Shown here piece by piece: positions 1 to 10,252 of a stretch of DNA of 64,000 nt. The stretch is from Alphaproteobacteria bacterium (GTDB lineage: Bacteria > Pseudomonadota > Alphaproteobacteria > Micropepsales > Micropepsaceae): NCBI GenBank assembly GCA_013389115.1, contig JACADY010000015.1, positions 1 through 64,000 on the forward strand. Reading direction: 5' to 3'. A model generated the notes under the pieces. The model saw nothing but the letters and a program-made list of their open reading frames with translations. It made no database searches and was not told the DNA's origin. Every line of letters starts with the position of its first letter. Positions within the stretch are counted from its first letter, which is position 1. The translations under genes and the position numbers were made by a program.

Positions 1-444
1 CCCCCGCGGCTCATCCTTGAGGCGGATCCAGCCTGTAACCGTGACAACGCCCTCAGCCTGCCCTTCCTTGCGCGCCGAGGGCTCGGCGAGGACCTGAGGC
101 ACGAAACCACGCTCCACCAGGAGCGTGGCGCCGTCGGCCCGGGTCAGGGGGGTCAGAATGGCATAGCCGACGCCCTCGTCCTGGCGCTGGGTGAAAAGGC
201 GCAGTTCCTTTGCGTGGTCGAAAACACCAGCGATGCGGACTTTCCTGAACTCCGCGTCGGTGAGGCCGCCGGCAAGCGCAGCCTCAAGGGTGAGCGGCGC
301 GGACGCCATGCGCGCTTCGACGGCAGCGATGAGCGCGGTTTTCCATTCGCTGCGCTGAAGCTGCCAGACGCCCAGCGATACGAGGACGCCGAGGGCGGCA
401 AGCGTCATGAGCGTAGGCCATATCCAAGGCCGCTGTGCGCGCAT
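1..444 (-). CDS. SURF1 family cytochrome oxidase assembly protein (3' end cut by window)
   Basis: SURF1 proteins are inner-membrane factors that help insert heme a into subunit I of aa3 oxidase. The ORF track does not list this frame. Reading the minus strand from the ATG at 444 gives 148 codons that stay open to the window edge. The start MRAQRPWIWPTL leads into one membrane segment (LMTLAALGVLVSLGVWQLQR), which carries the family's G-x-W-Q-x-x-R signature. The periplasmic part includes FDHAKELRLFTQR and LLVERGFVPQ, also typical. The C-terminal half, with the second membrane segment, lies outside the window. It is the last visible gene of the cta operon, 7 bp after the DUF983 gene. Confidence 0.9.
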   Translation of the reverse strand, partial: MRAQRPWIWPTLMTLAALGVLVSLGVWQLQRSEWKTALIAAVEARMASAPLTLEAALAGGLTDAEFRKVRIAGVFDHAKELRLFTQRQDEGVGYAILTPLTRADGATLLVERGFVPQVLAEPSARKEGQAEGVVTVTGWIRLKDEPRG

Positions 445-451
445 GAGGCGC

Positions 452-778
452 CTAGTCCGGAGTCGCGGGGCGGGCGTCGTTCTTGAACTCGAGATAGACG
501 AGCCCCGACTTCAGAACACGCAGGCCACAAACGGCGAGAAGCATCGTCAGGGGGATCCACAGGACGGCGTGGATCCAGGGCGGCGGGGCAAAGGTCAGCT
601 CGGTCCAGATCGCCGCGCCCGCGATGATCGCGCCGACGATGATGATCGCAAACACGGCCGGACCATCCCCTGTGTCGAAGCGGGCAAAATCAAGTCCGCA
701 GCGCGAACAGGAAGGCGCAAGCTTCAACAGGCCGGCAAAGAGTGGCCCCTTGCCACAGCGCGGACAGCGGCCGCGCAA
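452..778 (-). CDS. DUF983 family membrane protein of the cox operon
   Basis: Small protein with an N-terminal double CxxC (RGRCPRCGKGPLF and CSRCGLDF) that probably binds a metal, followed by two hydrophobic segments (FAIIIVGAIIAGAAIW and AVLWIPLTMLLAVCGL). This layout is the DUF983 family, often encoded between ctaE and surf1 in alphaproteobacteria. The exact role is unknown; a part in oxidase maturation is inferred from position only. The listed start is a TTG directly before the first CxxC. The frame is open further upstream (about 15 more codons up to the ctaE stop region), so the real N-terminus may be longer. Confidence 0.8.
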   Translation of the reverse strand: MRGRCPRCGKGPLFAGLLKLAPSCSRCGLDFARFDTGDGPAVFAIIIVGAIIAGAAIWTELTFAPPPWIHAVLWIPLTMLLAVCGLRVLKSGLVYLEFKNDARPATPD

Positions 779-822
779 GGCCGCCGGCGCCAGCCCCTGA
801 TCCTCGAACTGCGGCGCGCCGT

Positions 823-1746
823 TCAGCCGTGGCCTCCCGCTACTGACCCGGCGCCCCAGACATAGATGGCCGCGAAGAGGAAGAGCCAGACGACATCGAC
901 GAAATGCCAGTACCAGGCCGCGGCCTCAAAGCCGAAATGGCGCTCAGGCGTGAAATGGCCCGCAATGGCGCGGCCAAGGCAGACCGTGAGGAAGATCGTG
1001 CCGATGATCACGTGTGCGCCGTGAAAGCCGGTGGCCATGAAGAAGGTCGAGCCGTAGATGGCCGAGACATCGCCCATCGGATTTGTCAGCGCGGTGAATT
1101 GCGGCGCAGTCAATTCCTTCAGGCTCGCCGGGTCGACGCCCGCAAGGCCAAAGGTGAAGTCGGCATGGGAATATTCATAGGCCTGCAGGGCCGTGAAGGT
1201 CATGCCAAGCAGGACGGTGATCGCCAGACCCTGGACCGCGCCCGAGCGGTCGCCCGTCTGGATGGCATGGTGCGCCATCGTCACGGTCGTGCCCGAGGTG
1301 AGCAGGATGATCGTGTTGTAGAGCGGGAGGTGCCAGGGGTCGAAGGTCTGGATCCCTTCGGGCGGCCAGGCCGTCATGCCGTGATAGGCAGGAAAGAGCG
1401 CCGCGTCGAAATAGGCCCAGAACCAAGCGACAAAGAACATCACCTCGGATGCGATGAAGAGGATCATGCCATAACGCAGGCCCAACTTCACGACCGGCGT
1501 GTGCTCATGCAGCACGACGGATTCGCGGACCACGTCGTACCACCAGCCCGCCATGGTGTAGAGCACGATGGCAACGCCCAGGATGAAGATCCAGGACGGC
1601 GGAAAGGGAAGCTCCTGAAACAGCGCGTAATCGTGGTTCATCCACATTATCGCGCCCAGCGCCATGATGAAGGCGCCGAGGGAACCCACGAAGGGCCACG
1701 GGCTTGGATCGACAAGATGGTAGTCGTGCTTCACATGCTCGGCCAT
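823..1746 (-). CDS. ctaE: Cytochrome c oxidase subunit III
   Basis: Subunit III of the aa3-type terminal oxidase, an integral inner-membrane protein that stabilises the catalytic core. The 307-residue product has the multi-helix pattern of COX3, an N-terminal [12 protein letters not shown], and conserved segments such as [25 protein letters not shown] and [10 protein letters not shown] near the C-terminus. The last helix ends in [14 protein letters not shown], a hallmark of the family. It follows ctaG by 13 bp, within the same operon. An insertion of about 40 residues around [18 protein letters not shown] lengthens the loop before the GFHGAH motif, a variation seen in other alphaproteobacterial subunits. 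Confidence 0.97.
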   Translation of the reverse strand: MAEHVKHDYHLVDPSPWPFVGSLGAFIMALGAIMWMNHDYALFQELPFPPSWIFILGVAIVLYTMAGWWYDVVRESVVLHEHTPVVKLGLRYGMILFIASEVMFFVAWFWAYFDAALFPAYHGMTAWPPEGIQTFDPWHLPLYNTIILLTSGTTVTMAHHAIQTGDRSGAVQGLAITVLLGMTFTALQAYEYSHADFTFGLAGVDPASLKELTAPQFTALTNPMGDVSAIYGSTFFMATGFHGAHVIIGTIFLTVCLGRAIAGHFTPERHFGFEAAAWYWHFVDVVWLFLFAAIYVWGAGSVAGGHG

Positions 1747-1759
1747 TCCTGAAGGCTCC

Positions 1760-2329
1760 TCAATTCGGCTGACCCGCCCCGTCCTTCTCCACGCGGGAGG
1801 CGGTCAAGGCGGGAAAGAAGGTATACGACAAAGTTATTTCCTGCGTGGCTGCGGCGCGCGGATCCTCGATGATCGCGGGATCGACATAGAACACGACGGG
1901 CATATCGATCGTCTCGCCCGCTTCCAGGCGCTGCTCGCTGAAGCAGAAGCACTGCACCTTTTCGAAGTAGTAGCCGATCTTGTCGGGCGTCACGTTGTAG
2001 GTCGCGTTGCCGACAATCGCGCGCTCCGATCGGTTGGTTGCGCGATAGAAGGCGATCGCCGTTTCACCGATATGGACGCGCATCGTCGTCTGCAGCGGCA
2101 CAAAATCCCAATCAAGATCCGGACTGGTATTGGCGTCAAAGCGAACCGAGATCATGCGATCGAGCACCTCGGCGGAGGGACCATCAGCCACCTGCGGCGT
2201 ACCGCCGAAACCCGTCACCTTGCAAAAAAGCGCGTAAAAGGGTGCTGAGGCATAGGTCAGCGCCACCATGGCCGCAACAAGGCCCGCGCAGGAGAGCAAG
2301 ATCCGGTCGTTGCGGTCGAGCTTGCGCAT
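1760..2329 (-). CDS. ctaG: Cytochrome c oxidase assembly protein CtaG (Cox11)
   Basis: Cox11/CtaG is a membrane-anchored copper chaperone that delivers copper to the CuB site of subunit I. The 189-residue product starts [13 protein letters not shown], has one N-terminal membrane anchor ([22 protein letters not shown]), and a periplasmic immunoglobulin-like domain. The copper-binding motif [13 protein letters not shown] and the following MPVVFYVDP are both present. The ATG at 2329 is 3 bp after the stop of the small membrane protein gene, so the two are translationally close. Length and gene order match alphaproteobacterial orthologs. Confidence 0.96.
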   Translation of the reverse strand: MRKLDRNDRILLSCAGLVAAMVALTYASAPFYALFCKVTGFGGTPQVADGPSAEVLDRMISVRFDANTSPDLDWDFVPLQTTMRVHIGETAIAFYRATNRSERAIVGNATYNVTPDKIGYYFEKVQCFCFSEQRLEAGETIDMPVVFYVDPAIIEDPRAAATQEITLSYTFFPALTASRVEKDGAGQPN

Positions 2330-2332
2330 GGT

Positions 2333-2488
2333 TCAGAAGGGCCTGTCTGCCACATGCCCGCCAAGGCGGACGATGGTCACGACGAAGAAGAGGATGACGA
2401 GTCCGCCCAGGACGAAGGCGAGCGCGATATTGCGGCCGCGCCTGGCCTTTGCCTGTTCCTGCGTCAGGGGCGTGAATTCCTGTTTCAC
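2333..2488 (-). CDS. Small single-span membrane protein between ctaB and ctaG (missed by ORF track)
   Basis: A 51-residue protein read by eye; too short for the ORF track. It starts with GTG inside a GTGA overlap with the ctaB stop and ends 3 bp before ctaG. The sequence starts [20 protein letters not shown], then has one hydrophobic helix ([20 protein letters not shown]) and a short polar tail ending VADRPF. A charged cytoplasmic N-terminus and a single membrane span at this place are usual in alphaproteobacterial cox operons, where such proteins are annotated as hypothetical or CoxF-like. Role in oxidase assembly is inferred from position; no catalytic motif is visible. Confidence 0.85.
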   Translation of the reverse strand: MKQEFTPLTQEQAKARRGRNIALAFVLGGLVILFFVVTIVRLGGHVADRPF

Positions 2489-3411
2489 AGCGCCGGCACT
2501 CCCACGATGCGCTCGATGAGCAGCGCGGCAAAGAGCGCAAAGAGGTACAGGATCGAGAAGGCGAAAAACTTCATCCCCTCGCGGGGCAACGCCGGCGACT
2601 TTTCCGGGATCGCCGCAAGTCGTAGGCTGAGGACGAGGAACGCCACGCCCAACAGCGCCGCCAAAAGGAGGTAAGGCAGGCCGGCGATATGCAAGGGCAC
2701 AGGCAGGAAGGTTGCGGGCACCAGCAGCAGACTGTAGCGAACGATCTGATCCTGCGTCGCTCTCACCCCGTCCGTCACCGGGAGCATGGGGATGCCGGCG
2801 CGGGCATAGTCATCGCTCTTTGCAAGGGCGAGGGCCCAAAAATGGGGCGGCGTCCACAAGAAGATGATGGCGAAGAGGCTAAGCGGCGCCAGCTCGATGC
2901 TGCCCGTCACCGAGGCCCAGCCGATCACGGGCGGAAGAGCGCCGGCCGCGCCGCCAATGACGATGTTTTGCGCCGTGCGACGCTTCAGGGCCATCGTGTA
3001 GATGACGGCATAGAAGAAGATCGTGAACGCCAGGAGGCCCGCCGCCATCCAGTTGACGAGGACGCCGAGCGAGGCGATGGAGGCCGCCGAAAGGATGAGG
3101 CCAAAGCCAAGCGCATCCTCGGCCGCGATCCGCCCTTGGGGGATGGGGCGGCCCTTGGTCCTTGCCATCACCGCATCGATGTCGGCGTCATACCACATGT
3201 TGAGCGCCGCAGAGGCACCCGCACCCACCGCGATGCATAGGAGCGCGGCAACCGCGAGCACGGGATGGATGGGCTGTGGCGCCAAGACCATGCCGACAAG
3301 CGCCGTGAAGATCACAAGCGACATCACACGCGGCTTCAACAGCGCCACGAAGTCGCCGACGGAGGCCGGAGCCTCCGCCGTATGCGCCTTGGTGAGCATC
3401 ACATCTGCCAT
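2485..3411 (-). CDS. ctaB: Heme O synthase (protoheme IX farnesyltransferase)
   Basis: UbiA-superfamily membrane prenyltransferase that adds a farnesyl group to heme B, giving heme O on the way to heme A for the aa3 oxidase. The 308-residue product has the two Asp-rich substrate sites of the superfamily: [19 protein letters not shown] (prenyl diphosphate-Mg site) and, further on, [17 protein letters not shown]. About eight to nine hydrophobic helices are seen. It lies 21 bp after ctaD and overlaps the next small gene by 4 bp (GTGA), so translational coupling is likely. It is distinguished from the ubiA gene at 12478 by the heme O synthase sequence around [10 protein letters not shown]. Confidence 0.96.
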   Translation of the reverse strand: MADVMLTKAHTAEAPASVGDFVALLKPRVMSLVIFTALVGMVLAPQPIHPVLAVAALLCIAVGAGASAALNMWYDADIDAVMARTKGRPIPQGRIAAEDALGFGLILSAASIASLGVLVNWMAAGLLAFTIFFYAVIYTMALKRRTAQNIVIGGAAGALPPVIGWASVTGSIELAPLSLFAIIFLWTPPHFWALALAKSDDYARAGIPMLPVTDGVRATQDQIVRYSLLLVPATFLPVPLHIAGLPYLLLAALLGVAFLVLSLRLAAIPEKSPALPREGMKFFAFSILYLFALFAALLIERIVGVPAL

Positions 3412-3432
3412 CGTGCCTGCGCGTCCTTTGGC

Positions 3433-5079
<1,647 letters not shown>

Positions 5080-5136
5080 CTAAGGCGGTCCCTTGTCCGT
5101 CACATGTTCCGTCAATCCGTCACAGCGCCGAAAGCC

Positions 5137-6015
5137 TCAGCGGCCCTCGGCCTCGGCCGTCGCTAGCGAAACCTCCGGCACGATGCCAGCCGCAGCCTGC
5201 TGCTCTGCGACCCATTCCTTGAAGCGCTGCTCGCTGACCACCTCGACCGCGATCGGCATGAAGGCATGGCGCGCGCCACAAAGCTCGGAGCACTGGCCAT
5301 AATAGATGCCTTCCTTGTCGACCTTGAACCAAGTCTCGTTCAAGCGGCCCGGCACGCCGTCAGTCTTCACGCCGAAGGCCGGCACCGCCCAGGAGTGAAT
5401 GACATCCGATGCCGTGACCTGCATGCGCACGACCTTGCCCACCGGCACCACGATGTTGTTGTCCACCGCAAGGAGGCGCGGCTCGCCCGGCTTTACCTGC
5501 TGGCGGGTGGGCATGCCCGGATCGGCAACGCCCTCATCCTCCAACATCGTCGCGGTGAAGCGGAAGCCGCCCTGGTCGGGATATTCATAGCTCCAGTTCC
5601 ACTGATTGCCGATCGCCTTGATGGTTAGATCCGCCTTCACCTCGGCACGGGCCGGATCAAGGTCGTCCAGATAATAAAGAATCCGCAGCGAAGGGACGGC
5701 GATCGAGGCGAGGATGAGGATCGGAATGATCGTCCAGGCAAACTCGAGCAGCGTGCTGTGCGTCAGCTTGGAGGGTGTAGGGTTCGCCTTCGCGTTGTAG
5801 CGGATCATCACCCACAACAACAGGATCAGGACGAAGACCGAAATCGCCGTGATGATCACGAGCAGATAGTTGTTGAACCCGTGCAACTGCTCCATCCGCG
5901 AGGTCGCGGCCGGCTGCAGGTCCATCTGCCAGGGCTGTGGGGCCGCCATGGCGCTCCACCCCATTCCCAAAAGGAGCATTAACGCCACTGTGATCGTTGT
6001 GATCTGCCGCTTCAT
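5137..6015 (-). CDS. ctaC: Cytochrome c oxidase subunit II
   Basis: Subunit II carries the binuclear CuA centre that takes electrons from cytochrome c. I chose the ATG at 6015 (MKRQITTITVALMLL), which gives a normal signal peptide ending near SAMA; the track's longer version adds 13 unlikely residues. Two membrane helices follow (LLVIITAISVFVLILLLWVM and TLLEFAWTIIPILILASIAV). The C-terminal cupredoxin domain shows GNQWNWSYEYP and the CuA site YYGQCSELCGARHAFM (C-x3-C-x3-H-x2-M). There is no fused cytochrome c domain. It is the first gene of the operon, so the promoter should lie in the divergent gap shared with tldD. Confidence 0.97.
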   Translation of the reverse strand: MKRQITTITVALMLLLGMGWSAMAAPQPWQMDLQPAATSRMEQLHGFNNYLLVIITAISVFVLILLLWVMIRYNAKANPTPSKLTHSTLLEFAWTIIPILILASIAVPSLRILYYLDDLDPARAEVKADLTIKAIGNQWNWSYEYPDQGGFRFTATMLEDEGVADPGMPTRQQVKPGEPRLLAVDNNIVVPVGKVVRMQVTASDVIHSWAVPAFGVKTDGVPGRLNETWFKVDKEGIYYGQCSELCGARHAFMPIAVEVVSEQRFKEWVAEQQAAAGIVPEVSLATAEAEGR

Positions 6016-6342
6016 TTGATCCGCCTCAATGTCACGTCGGAGTGGGGATGCCATGAAAAGATTGCGGGTACCAGGGCCAATTCGCCCCCGATACCCAGAT
6101 TGCCCTGGTTCGAGCCTTGTCGATCCCTGGGCCGCGCGCGTTTGCGCGTTTCTCTCCCGGCAGCAGACACTTCCGCACTGAGAAAACTCCTAGCGCCGGC
6201 GCGCAACGCGGTCATTGCGACCGTGTGACGCAATACCCTTGAAAAATCCAAAGCTGCACCTGGCCTTACGCCGCCCATGCGTCAGGGTGGCACAAGGGGG
6301 CGGGAGCGCCTATCTTCTCAAGGAACGCGCGATGAGGACACA
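6016..6342. other. Divergent intergenic region between ctaC and tldD
   Basis: A gap of 327 bp between two divergently read genes. It must hold the promoters of the oxidase operon and of tldD. I see no clear -35/-10 pair, no long inverted repeat and none of the dispersed repeats found in other gaps. A minus-strand ORF of 88 codons (6012-6278) covers most of it but has no recognisable features and runs into the ctaC start, so I do not call it a gene. Confidence 0.6.
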
Positions 6343-7782
6343 ATGACCGACAGCTCCCCCCTCCCCCCTTCGGACGTCTTTTTTGGACCCAATGGCCTTG
6401 ACCGTTCGCGGATCGAGGGCATCGTCGGGGATGCGCTCAAGGGTGCCGATGACGGTGAACTCTACCTTCAGCACAACGAATCAGAGTCCTTCGTGTTCGA
6501 CGATGGACGGCTGAAAGCGGCCACTTTCGACAGCAGCCTCGGCTTTGGCCTTCGCAGTGTCGCAGGAGAACTGACGGGCTATGCCCATGCGACCGAGCTC
6601 TCCGAAGCTGCGATTCGGCGCGCCGCAGAGACGGTGAGCGCGGTCAGGGCCGGGCATAGCGGGGTCTTCGCAGCGGCGCCGCGAACGACCAACCGGCATC
6701 TCTACACCGACAAGAGCCCGCTTGGCGGGGCGGCTTTCGATGCCAAGATCAAGCTCCTTGAAGACATCAATGCCTATGCGCGCGCCAGGGATCCTCGCGT
6801 GCGGCAGGTGTCGTGCTCGCTTCTTGGCTCGTTCGACGATATCGAAATCGTGCGGCCCGACGGGCATGTGGTGCGCGACCGGCGGCCGCTCGTCCGGCTC
6901 AATGTCTCGGTCGTCGCCGGCGAGGGCGACCGGCAGGAAACGGGCAGCCATGGCGCGGGCGGGCGCACGGGCTATGCGGCCTATCTTGATCCCGCGACCT
7001 GGCAGGCCCATGTCGATGAGGCCCTCAGACAGGCGCTCATCAATCTTCAATCCGTCCCAGCCCCCGCCGGAGAAATGCCGGTGGTGCTGGGCTCCGGCTG
7101 GCCGGGCATTCTGCTGCACGAGGCGATCGGGCACGGGCTTGAGGGCGATTTCAACCGCAAGAAGACAAGCGCCTTTGCCGGGCTTCTAGGCCAGCGCGTG
7201 GCCTCGCCGGGCGTGACGGTGGTCGATGACGGCACACTGGAGAACCGGCGCGGCTCGCTCAGCGTCGATGACGAGGGAACCCCCACCTCTTCAACCGTCC
7301 TCATCGAGGACGGTATTCTCAAAGGCTATATCCAGGACCGGCAAAATGCGCGGCTGATGGGCATGGCGCCTACCGGCAACGGAAGGCGGCAATCCTTTTC
7401 CCACTCGATCCTGCCGCGCATGACGAACACCTATATGATGGCCGGGGCGAGCCCGCGCGAAGAGATCATCGCCAGTGTCACGCGCGGGCTATACGCCGTT
7501 TCCTTCGGCGGCGGGCAGGTCGACATCACGTCGGGCAAGTTCGTGTTCTCCTGCACCGAGGCCTATCTGATCGAAGACGGCAAGATCGGCGCGCCCGTCA
7601 AGGGGGCAACTTTGATCGGAAACGGGCCCGACGCCCTCACAAAAGTCAAAATGATCGGCAATGATCTGGCGCTTGATCCCGGAATCGGGACATGCGGCAA
7701 GAACGGACAGGGCGTGCCGGTCGGCGTCGGCCAGCCCACCTTGCGGATCGATGGACTGACTGTCGGAGGCACCGCGGCCTGA
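6343..7782 (+). CDS. tldD: Metalloprotease TldD
   Basis: TldD is the zinc-protease subunit of the TldD/TldE(PmbA) heterodimer, which digests unfolded peptides and matures some modified peptides. The zinc motif HEAIGHGLEGD (HExxxH) starts near residue 259. The C-terminal barrel shows GGGQVDITSGKFVFSCTEAYLI and GATLIGNGPDAL. I use the ATG at 6343 (MTDSSPLPPSDVFF), giving 479 residues, because the 22 codons upstream in the track read as low-complexity sequence and a GAGGA lies just before this ATG. The partner pmbA is also in this window, at 21339. Confidence 0.95.
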   Translation: MTDSSPLPPSDVFFGPNGLDRSRIEGIVGDALKGADDGELYLQHNESESFVFDDGRLKAATFDSSLGFGLRSVAGELTGYAHATELSEAAIRRAAETVSAVRAGHSGVFAAAPRTTNRHLYTDKSPLGGAAFDAKIKLLEDINAYARARDPRVRQVSCSLLGSFDDIEIVRPDGHVVRDRRPLVRLNVSVVAGEGDRQETGSHGAGGRTGYAAYLDPATWQAHVDEALRQALINLQSVPAPAGEMPVVLGSGWPGILLHEAIGHGLEGDFNRKKTSAFAGLLGQRVASPGVTVVDDGTLENRRGSLSVDDEGTPTSSTVLIEDGILKGYIQDRQNARLMGMAPTGNGRRQSFSHSILPRMTNTYMMAGASPREEIIASVTRGLYAVSFGGGQVDITSGKFVFSCTEAYLIEDGKIGAPVKGATLIGNGPDALTKVKMIGNDLALDPGIGTCGKNGQGVPVGVGQPTLRIDGLTVGGTAA

Positions 7783-7804
7783 GGGCCAGCAATCGGGGGA
7801 AACC

Positions 7805-8683
7805 ATGAAAGATTTACGCGATCGCGGCACGGTAACCGTCAGCGGGTTCATCCTGCTTGCGGTCGTCATCGCCGCTTTGCTCTACGGGATTCAGCTGTTG
7901 CCGCCCTTCATCGCGGCGATCGACAATGAAAGCCTCAGTCCCAGCCAGATCGGAGGGGCGGCCCTCGCCGTCGTCCTCTTTTTCATCGTGGTCCCCAGCT
8001 TCGTCGTCCTTGCACCCAACGAGGCTGTCGTACTCCTCTTCTTCGGCTCCTATATCGGCACACTGAAGCGCGCCGGCTTCTGGTGGGTCATCCCCTTCAC
8101 CTCCAAGCAGCGCATCTCGCTGCGCGCAGTGAGCCTTAACACCTCGACGCTGAAAGTGAATGATTCGCGCGGCAATCCGATCGAAATCGCGGCCGTCATC
8201 GTCTGGCATGTGGCCGATGCGGCGAAGGCGGCGCTCAATGTCGATGCCTATGGCCCCTTTGTCATGGTGCAAAGCGAAACGGCGGTGCGCAGCCTTGCGA
8301 GCCGCTATCCCTATGATAGCGAGGAGCACGAAGAATCCTTGCGCGGCTCGCCCGACAAATTATCGCTCGAGCTGGCCGAGGAACTGAAGAAGCGGCTTGC
8401 GGTGGCGGGGATCGAGATCATCGAAACTCGGCTTTCGCACCTTGCCTATGCGCCCGAAATCGCCTCCGCGATGCTGCGCCGGCAGCAGGCCGATGCGGTC
8501 GTGAGGGCGCGGCGCATCATCACCGAGAACGCCGTCAGCATGGTTGAGAACGCGCTCTCGCAACTGGAATCGCGCGGCGTCATCAAGATGGATGACTCTT
8601 CAAAGACGCGGCTCGTCAGCAATCTGCTCGTCGCACTCGTCTCGGAGCACGACACGCAGCCAGTGCTTGATCTCAATCCTTAA
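7805..8683 (+). CDS. SPFH/Band 7 (slipin-like) membrane protein
   Basis: A 292-residue protein with two N-terminal hydrophobic segments (FILLAVVIAALLYGIQLLPP and GGAALAVVLFFIVVPSFVVL), followed by an SPFH/Band 7 domain (APNEAVVLLFFGSYIGTL, VNDSRGNPIEIAAVIVWHV, RYPYDSEEH) and a helical tail with AYAPEIASAMLRRQQADAVV. This matches prokaryotic stomatin/slipin-like proteins that form oligomers on the cytoplasmic membrane and influence microdomain organisation or associated proteases. It begins 22 bp after tldD and is probably cotranscribed; no NfeD-type partner is adjacent. The substrate or partner is not shown by the sequence. Confidence 0.88.
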   Translation: MKDLRDRGTVTVSGFILLAVVIAALLYGIQLLPPFIAAIDNESLSPSQIGGAALAVVLFFIVVPSFVVLAPNEAVVLLFFGSYIGTLKRAGFWWVIPFTSKQRISLRAVSLNTSTLKVNDSRGNPIEIAAVIVWHVADAAKAALNVDAYGPFVMVQSETAVRSLASRYPYDSEEHEESLRGSPDKLSLELAEELKKRLAVAGIEIIETRLSHLAYAPEIASAMLRRQQADAVVRARRIITENAVSMVENALSQLESRGVIKMDDSSKTRLVSNLLVALVSEHDTQPVLDLNP

Positions 8684-8712
8684 GGTTGGGACCTTGTGAA
8701 GCATATAAGAAA

Positions 8713-8951
8713 CCTCGCCCTGAGGCGGCCGCATCTGCGGCCCTCGAAGGATGAGGGCCATCCACCTTATCCGTCATCCTCGAGCGGCGAAGCCTGCGAA
8801 GAGGATCCAGCGCAAAAGATCTGGATTCTCGTCGCCGGCTTCGCCGCTCGAGAATGACGCAGTCGTGTCATGGCTGGCGTCGACCGGGCCATCCATTTTT
8901 CACACGCCGCCTCATCCTTCGAGGGCGCTGACGCGCCACCTCTGGGCGAGG
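8713..8951. repeat. Cluster of dispersed palindromic intergenic repeats
   Basis: The gap between the SPFH gene and the PCuAC gene is filled with palindromic units. Unit 8713-8757 begins CCTCGCCCTGAGG and ends CTCGAAGGATGAGG. Unit 8773-8858 is a long hairpin whose 22-bp arms (8773-8794 and 8837-8858) match with one mismatch. Unit 8910-8951 begins CCTCATCC and ends in CCTCTGGGCGAGG. Related units occur at 54496, 59047 and 62168. They lie between convergent genes, where they may act as transcription barriers or mRNA stabilisers. Confidence 0.8.
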
Positions 8952-8971
8952 ACTGGCTTTGTCATCCCGCC

Positions 8972-9454
8972 TCAATGACCCATGTGCTCGGCGGGCTTGT
9001 GCGCCTCGCCCTGTTTCTGGCTCATGAGCTCGACATCCACGCGGCCGGCCTTTTCGAAGATGAGCGTCACGGGGATCATGGCGCCCTCGGAAATCGGCGC
9101 CTTCAATCCGATCAGCATCAGGTGATATCCGCCCGGTTCCAGCTTCACGGCCGCTTGCGGCGCAAGCGCAATCGCCTCGACGGGGCGCATCTTCACCACA
9201 TCGCCTTCGTGGATGTGTTCGTGAAGCTCAACCTTCTCGGACGCGGCCGATTCGGCACCGATCAGCCGGTCGGCCTCTGTGCCCGTGTTTTTCAACGTCA
9301 TGAAGCCCGCGCCGACCTGCTGTCCCGTGGCGGTCGGCCGGGTCCAGGGATGATCGATCTCGATCGCACCCAGCTTGTATTCGTGTGCGCCCGCGGCGAT
9401 CGCCCCTGCAAGCACGAGCGCCGGCAACCCGAATGCATGAATTCTCCAGCTCAT
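8972..9454 (-). CDS. Periplasmic copper chaperone PCu(A)C
   Basis: PCu(A)C proteins bind Cu(I) in the periplasm and pass it to the CuA site of oxidases, together with Sco. The 160-residue product has a signal peptide (IHAFGLPALVLAGAIAAGAHE), the IDHPWTRPTATGQQVGAGFMTL start of the domain, and the copper ligands spread over ELHEH, VVKMRPV and GGYHLMLIGL. The tail is His-rich (HKPAEHMGH), possibly an extra metal site. The start ATG overlaps the SCO stop by 4 bp (ATGA), so the two copper chaperones are translationally coupled. The ctaC-ctaE operon it would serve is only 3 kb away. Confidence 0.93.
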   Translation of the reverse strand: MSWRIHAFGLPALVLAGAIAAGAHEYKLGAIEIDHPWTRPTATGQQVGAGFMTLKNTGTEADRLIGAESAASEKVELHEHIHEGDVVKMRPVEAIALAPQAAVKLEPGGYHLMLIGLKAPISEGAMIPVTLIFEKAGRVDVELMSQKQGEAHKPAEHMGH

Positions 9455-10125
9455 GATCCCTTATCCTCCGCCATGACCTGCCGAATGATTTCGGCAACCT
9501 GTTCGGGCGTTTCGTCGGGGCGGAACAATTTCCTGAACGTTCCGTCCCTGCCCATCAAATAGGTAAGCGCGCTGTGATCCATGGTGTAGGTCCCTTGGTC
9601 ATCGAGCGCGACCTTCTGGTAATAGGCCTTGTATGCCTTGGCGACATTGAAGATGTCGTCGGGCGTGCCGGTAAGCCCGGTGATGCGCGTGTCGAACGAG
9701 GCGACATAATCGCCAATGGTTTCGGGCGTGTCGCGCTCGGGATCGACGCTGATGAAGAGGGGTGCCACCTGCTTGGCATCCTCGCCCAGCGCCTGCAGCG
9801 TCCGGGCGATCTCATCGAGCTTGGTCGGGCAGATATCGGGGCAGAAGGTGAAGCCAAAGAAGACGAGCATGTAGCGGCCGCGAAAATCCTCGTCTGTCAC
9901 CGTGCGCCCACCCGACGCCAACAGCTTGAACGGGCCGCCGATGGGTACCTTACGCTGCGGCTCGGTCACTGGCGTTGCCGAGGGCGTCGCGGCGGTCAGC
10001 GCAAGGGGGGCCGAGGCCTGCGCCGTCCCGTTCGACCAGGGCAGCATCAAGGCCGAGGTCGCGCCCAATGTGAGGCTGCACGCGAAGGCCAAGAACATCA
10101 CCGGAAAGAGGCGCCAATCGTTCAC
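9451..10125 (-). CDS. SCO1/SenC family copper chaperone
   Basis: Sco proteins are membrane-anchored thioredoxin-fold copper carriers for CuA assembly. The 224-residue product has an N-terminal anchor (LFPVMFLAFACSLTLGATSAL), the copper motif FTFCPDICPTKLDE (CxxxC), a Cys-independent SVDPERDTPE segment, and the distal His ligand in YTMDHSALTYL. The start is a GTG at 10125. The stop overlaps the PCuAC start. Sco and PCu(A)C together deliver copper to subunit II; their coupling here supports that job. Upstream lies a short tandem repeat (10134-10181). Confidence 0.93.
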   Translation of the reverse strand: MNDWRLFPVMFLAFACSLTLGATSALMLPWSNGTAQASAPLALTAATPSATPVTEPQRKVPIGGPFKLLASGGRTVTDEDFRGRYMLVFFGFTFCPDICPTKLDEIARTLQALGEDAKQVAPLFISVDPERDTPETIGDYVASFDTRITGLTGTPDDIFNVAKAYKAYYQKVALDDQGTYTMDHSALTYLMGRDGTFRKLFRPDETPEQVAEIIRQVMAEDKGS

Positions 10126-10133
10126 TGTCGTTA

Positions 10134-10181
10134 CTTGTATATTGCGGGCCTTGTATCTTGCGGGCCTTGTGTCTTGCCGAT
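10134..10181. repeat. 16-bp tandem repeat upstream of the SCO gene
   Basis: Three consecutive 16-bp units: CTTGTATATTGCGGGC, CTTGTATCTTGCGGGC and a diverged third, CTTGTGTCTTGCCGAT. The array begins 9 bp upstream of the SCO GTG start (minus strand), so it covers the likely leader or promoter of the SCO-PCuAC pair. Function unknown. Confidence 0.75.
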
Positions 10182-10252
10182 GCGCAGGCTTGACCCGTCC
10201 GGTCGCGGTTGACGAGGCGGTGCAGCGTCGCAGCCATCAGGCGCGAATTGCC

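Noticed and set aside
6012-6278. 88-codon minus ORF in the ctaC-tldD gap
   Set aside because: Arg/Ala-rich, overlaps the ctaC start and has no recognisable family.
8684-8971. Small ORFs (75-83 codons) in the gap after the SPFH gene
   Set aside because: They translate palindromic repeat units and have no conserved protein pattern.
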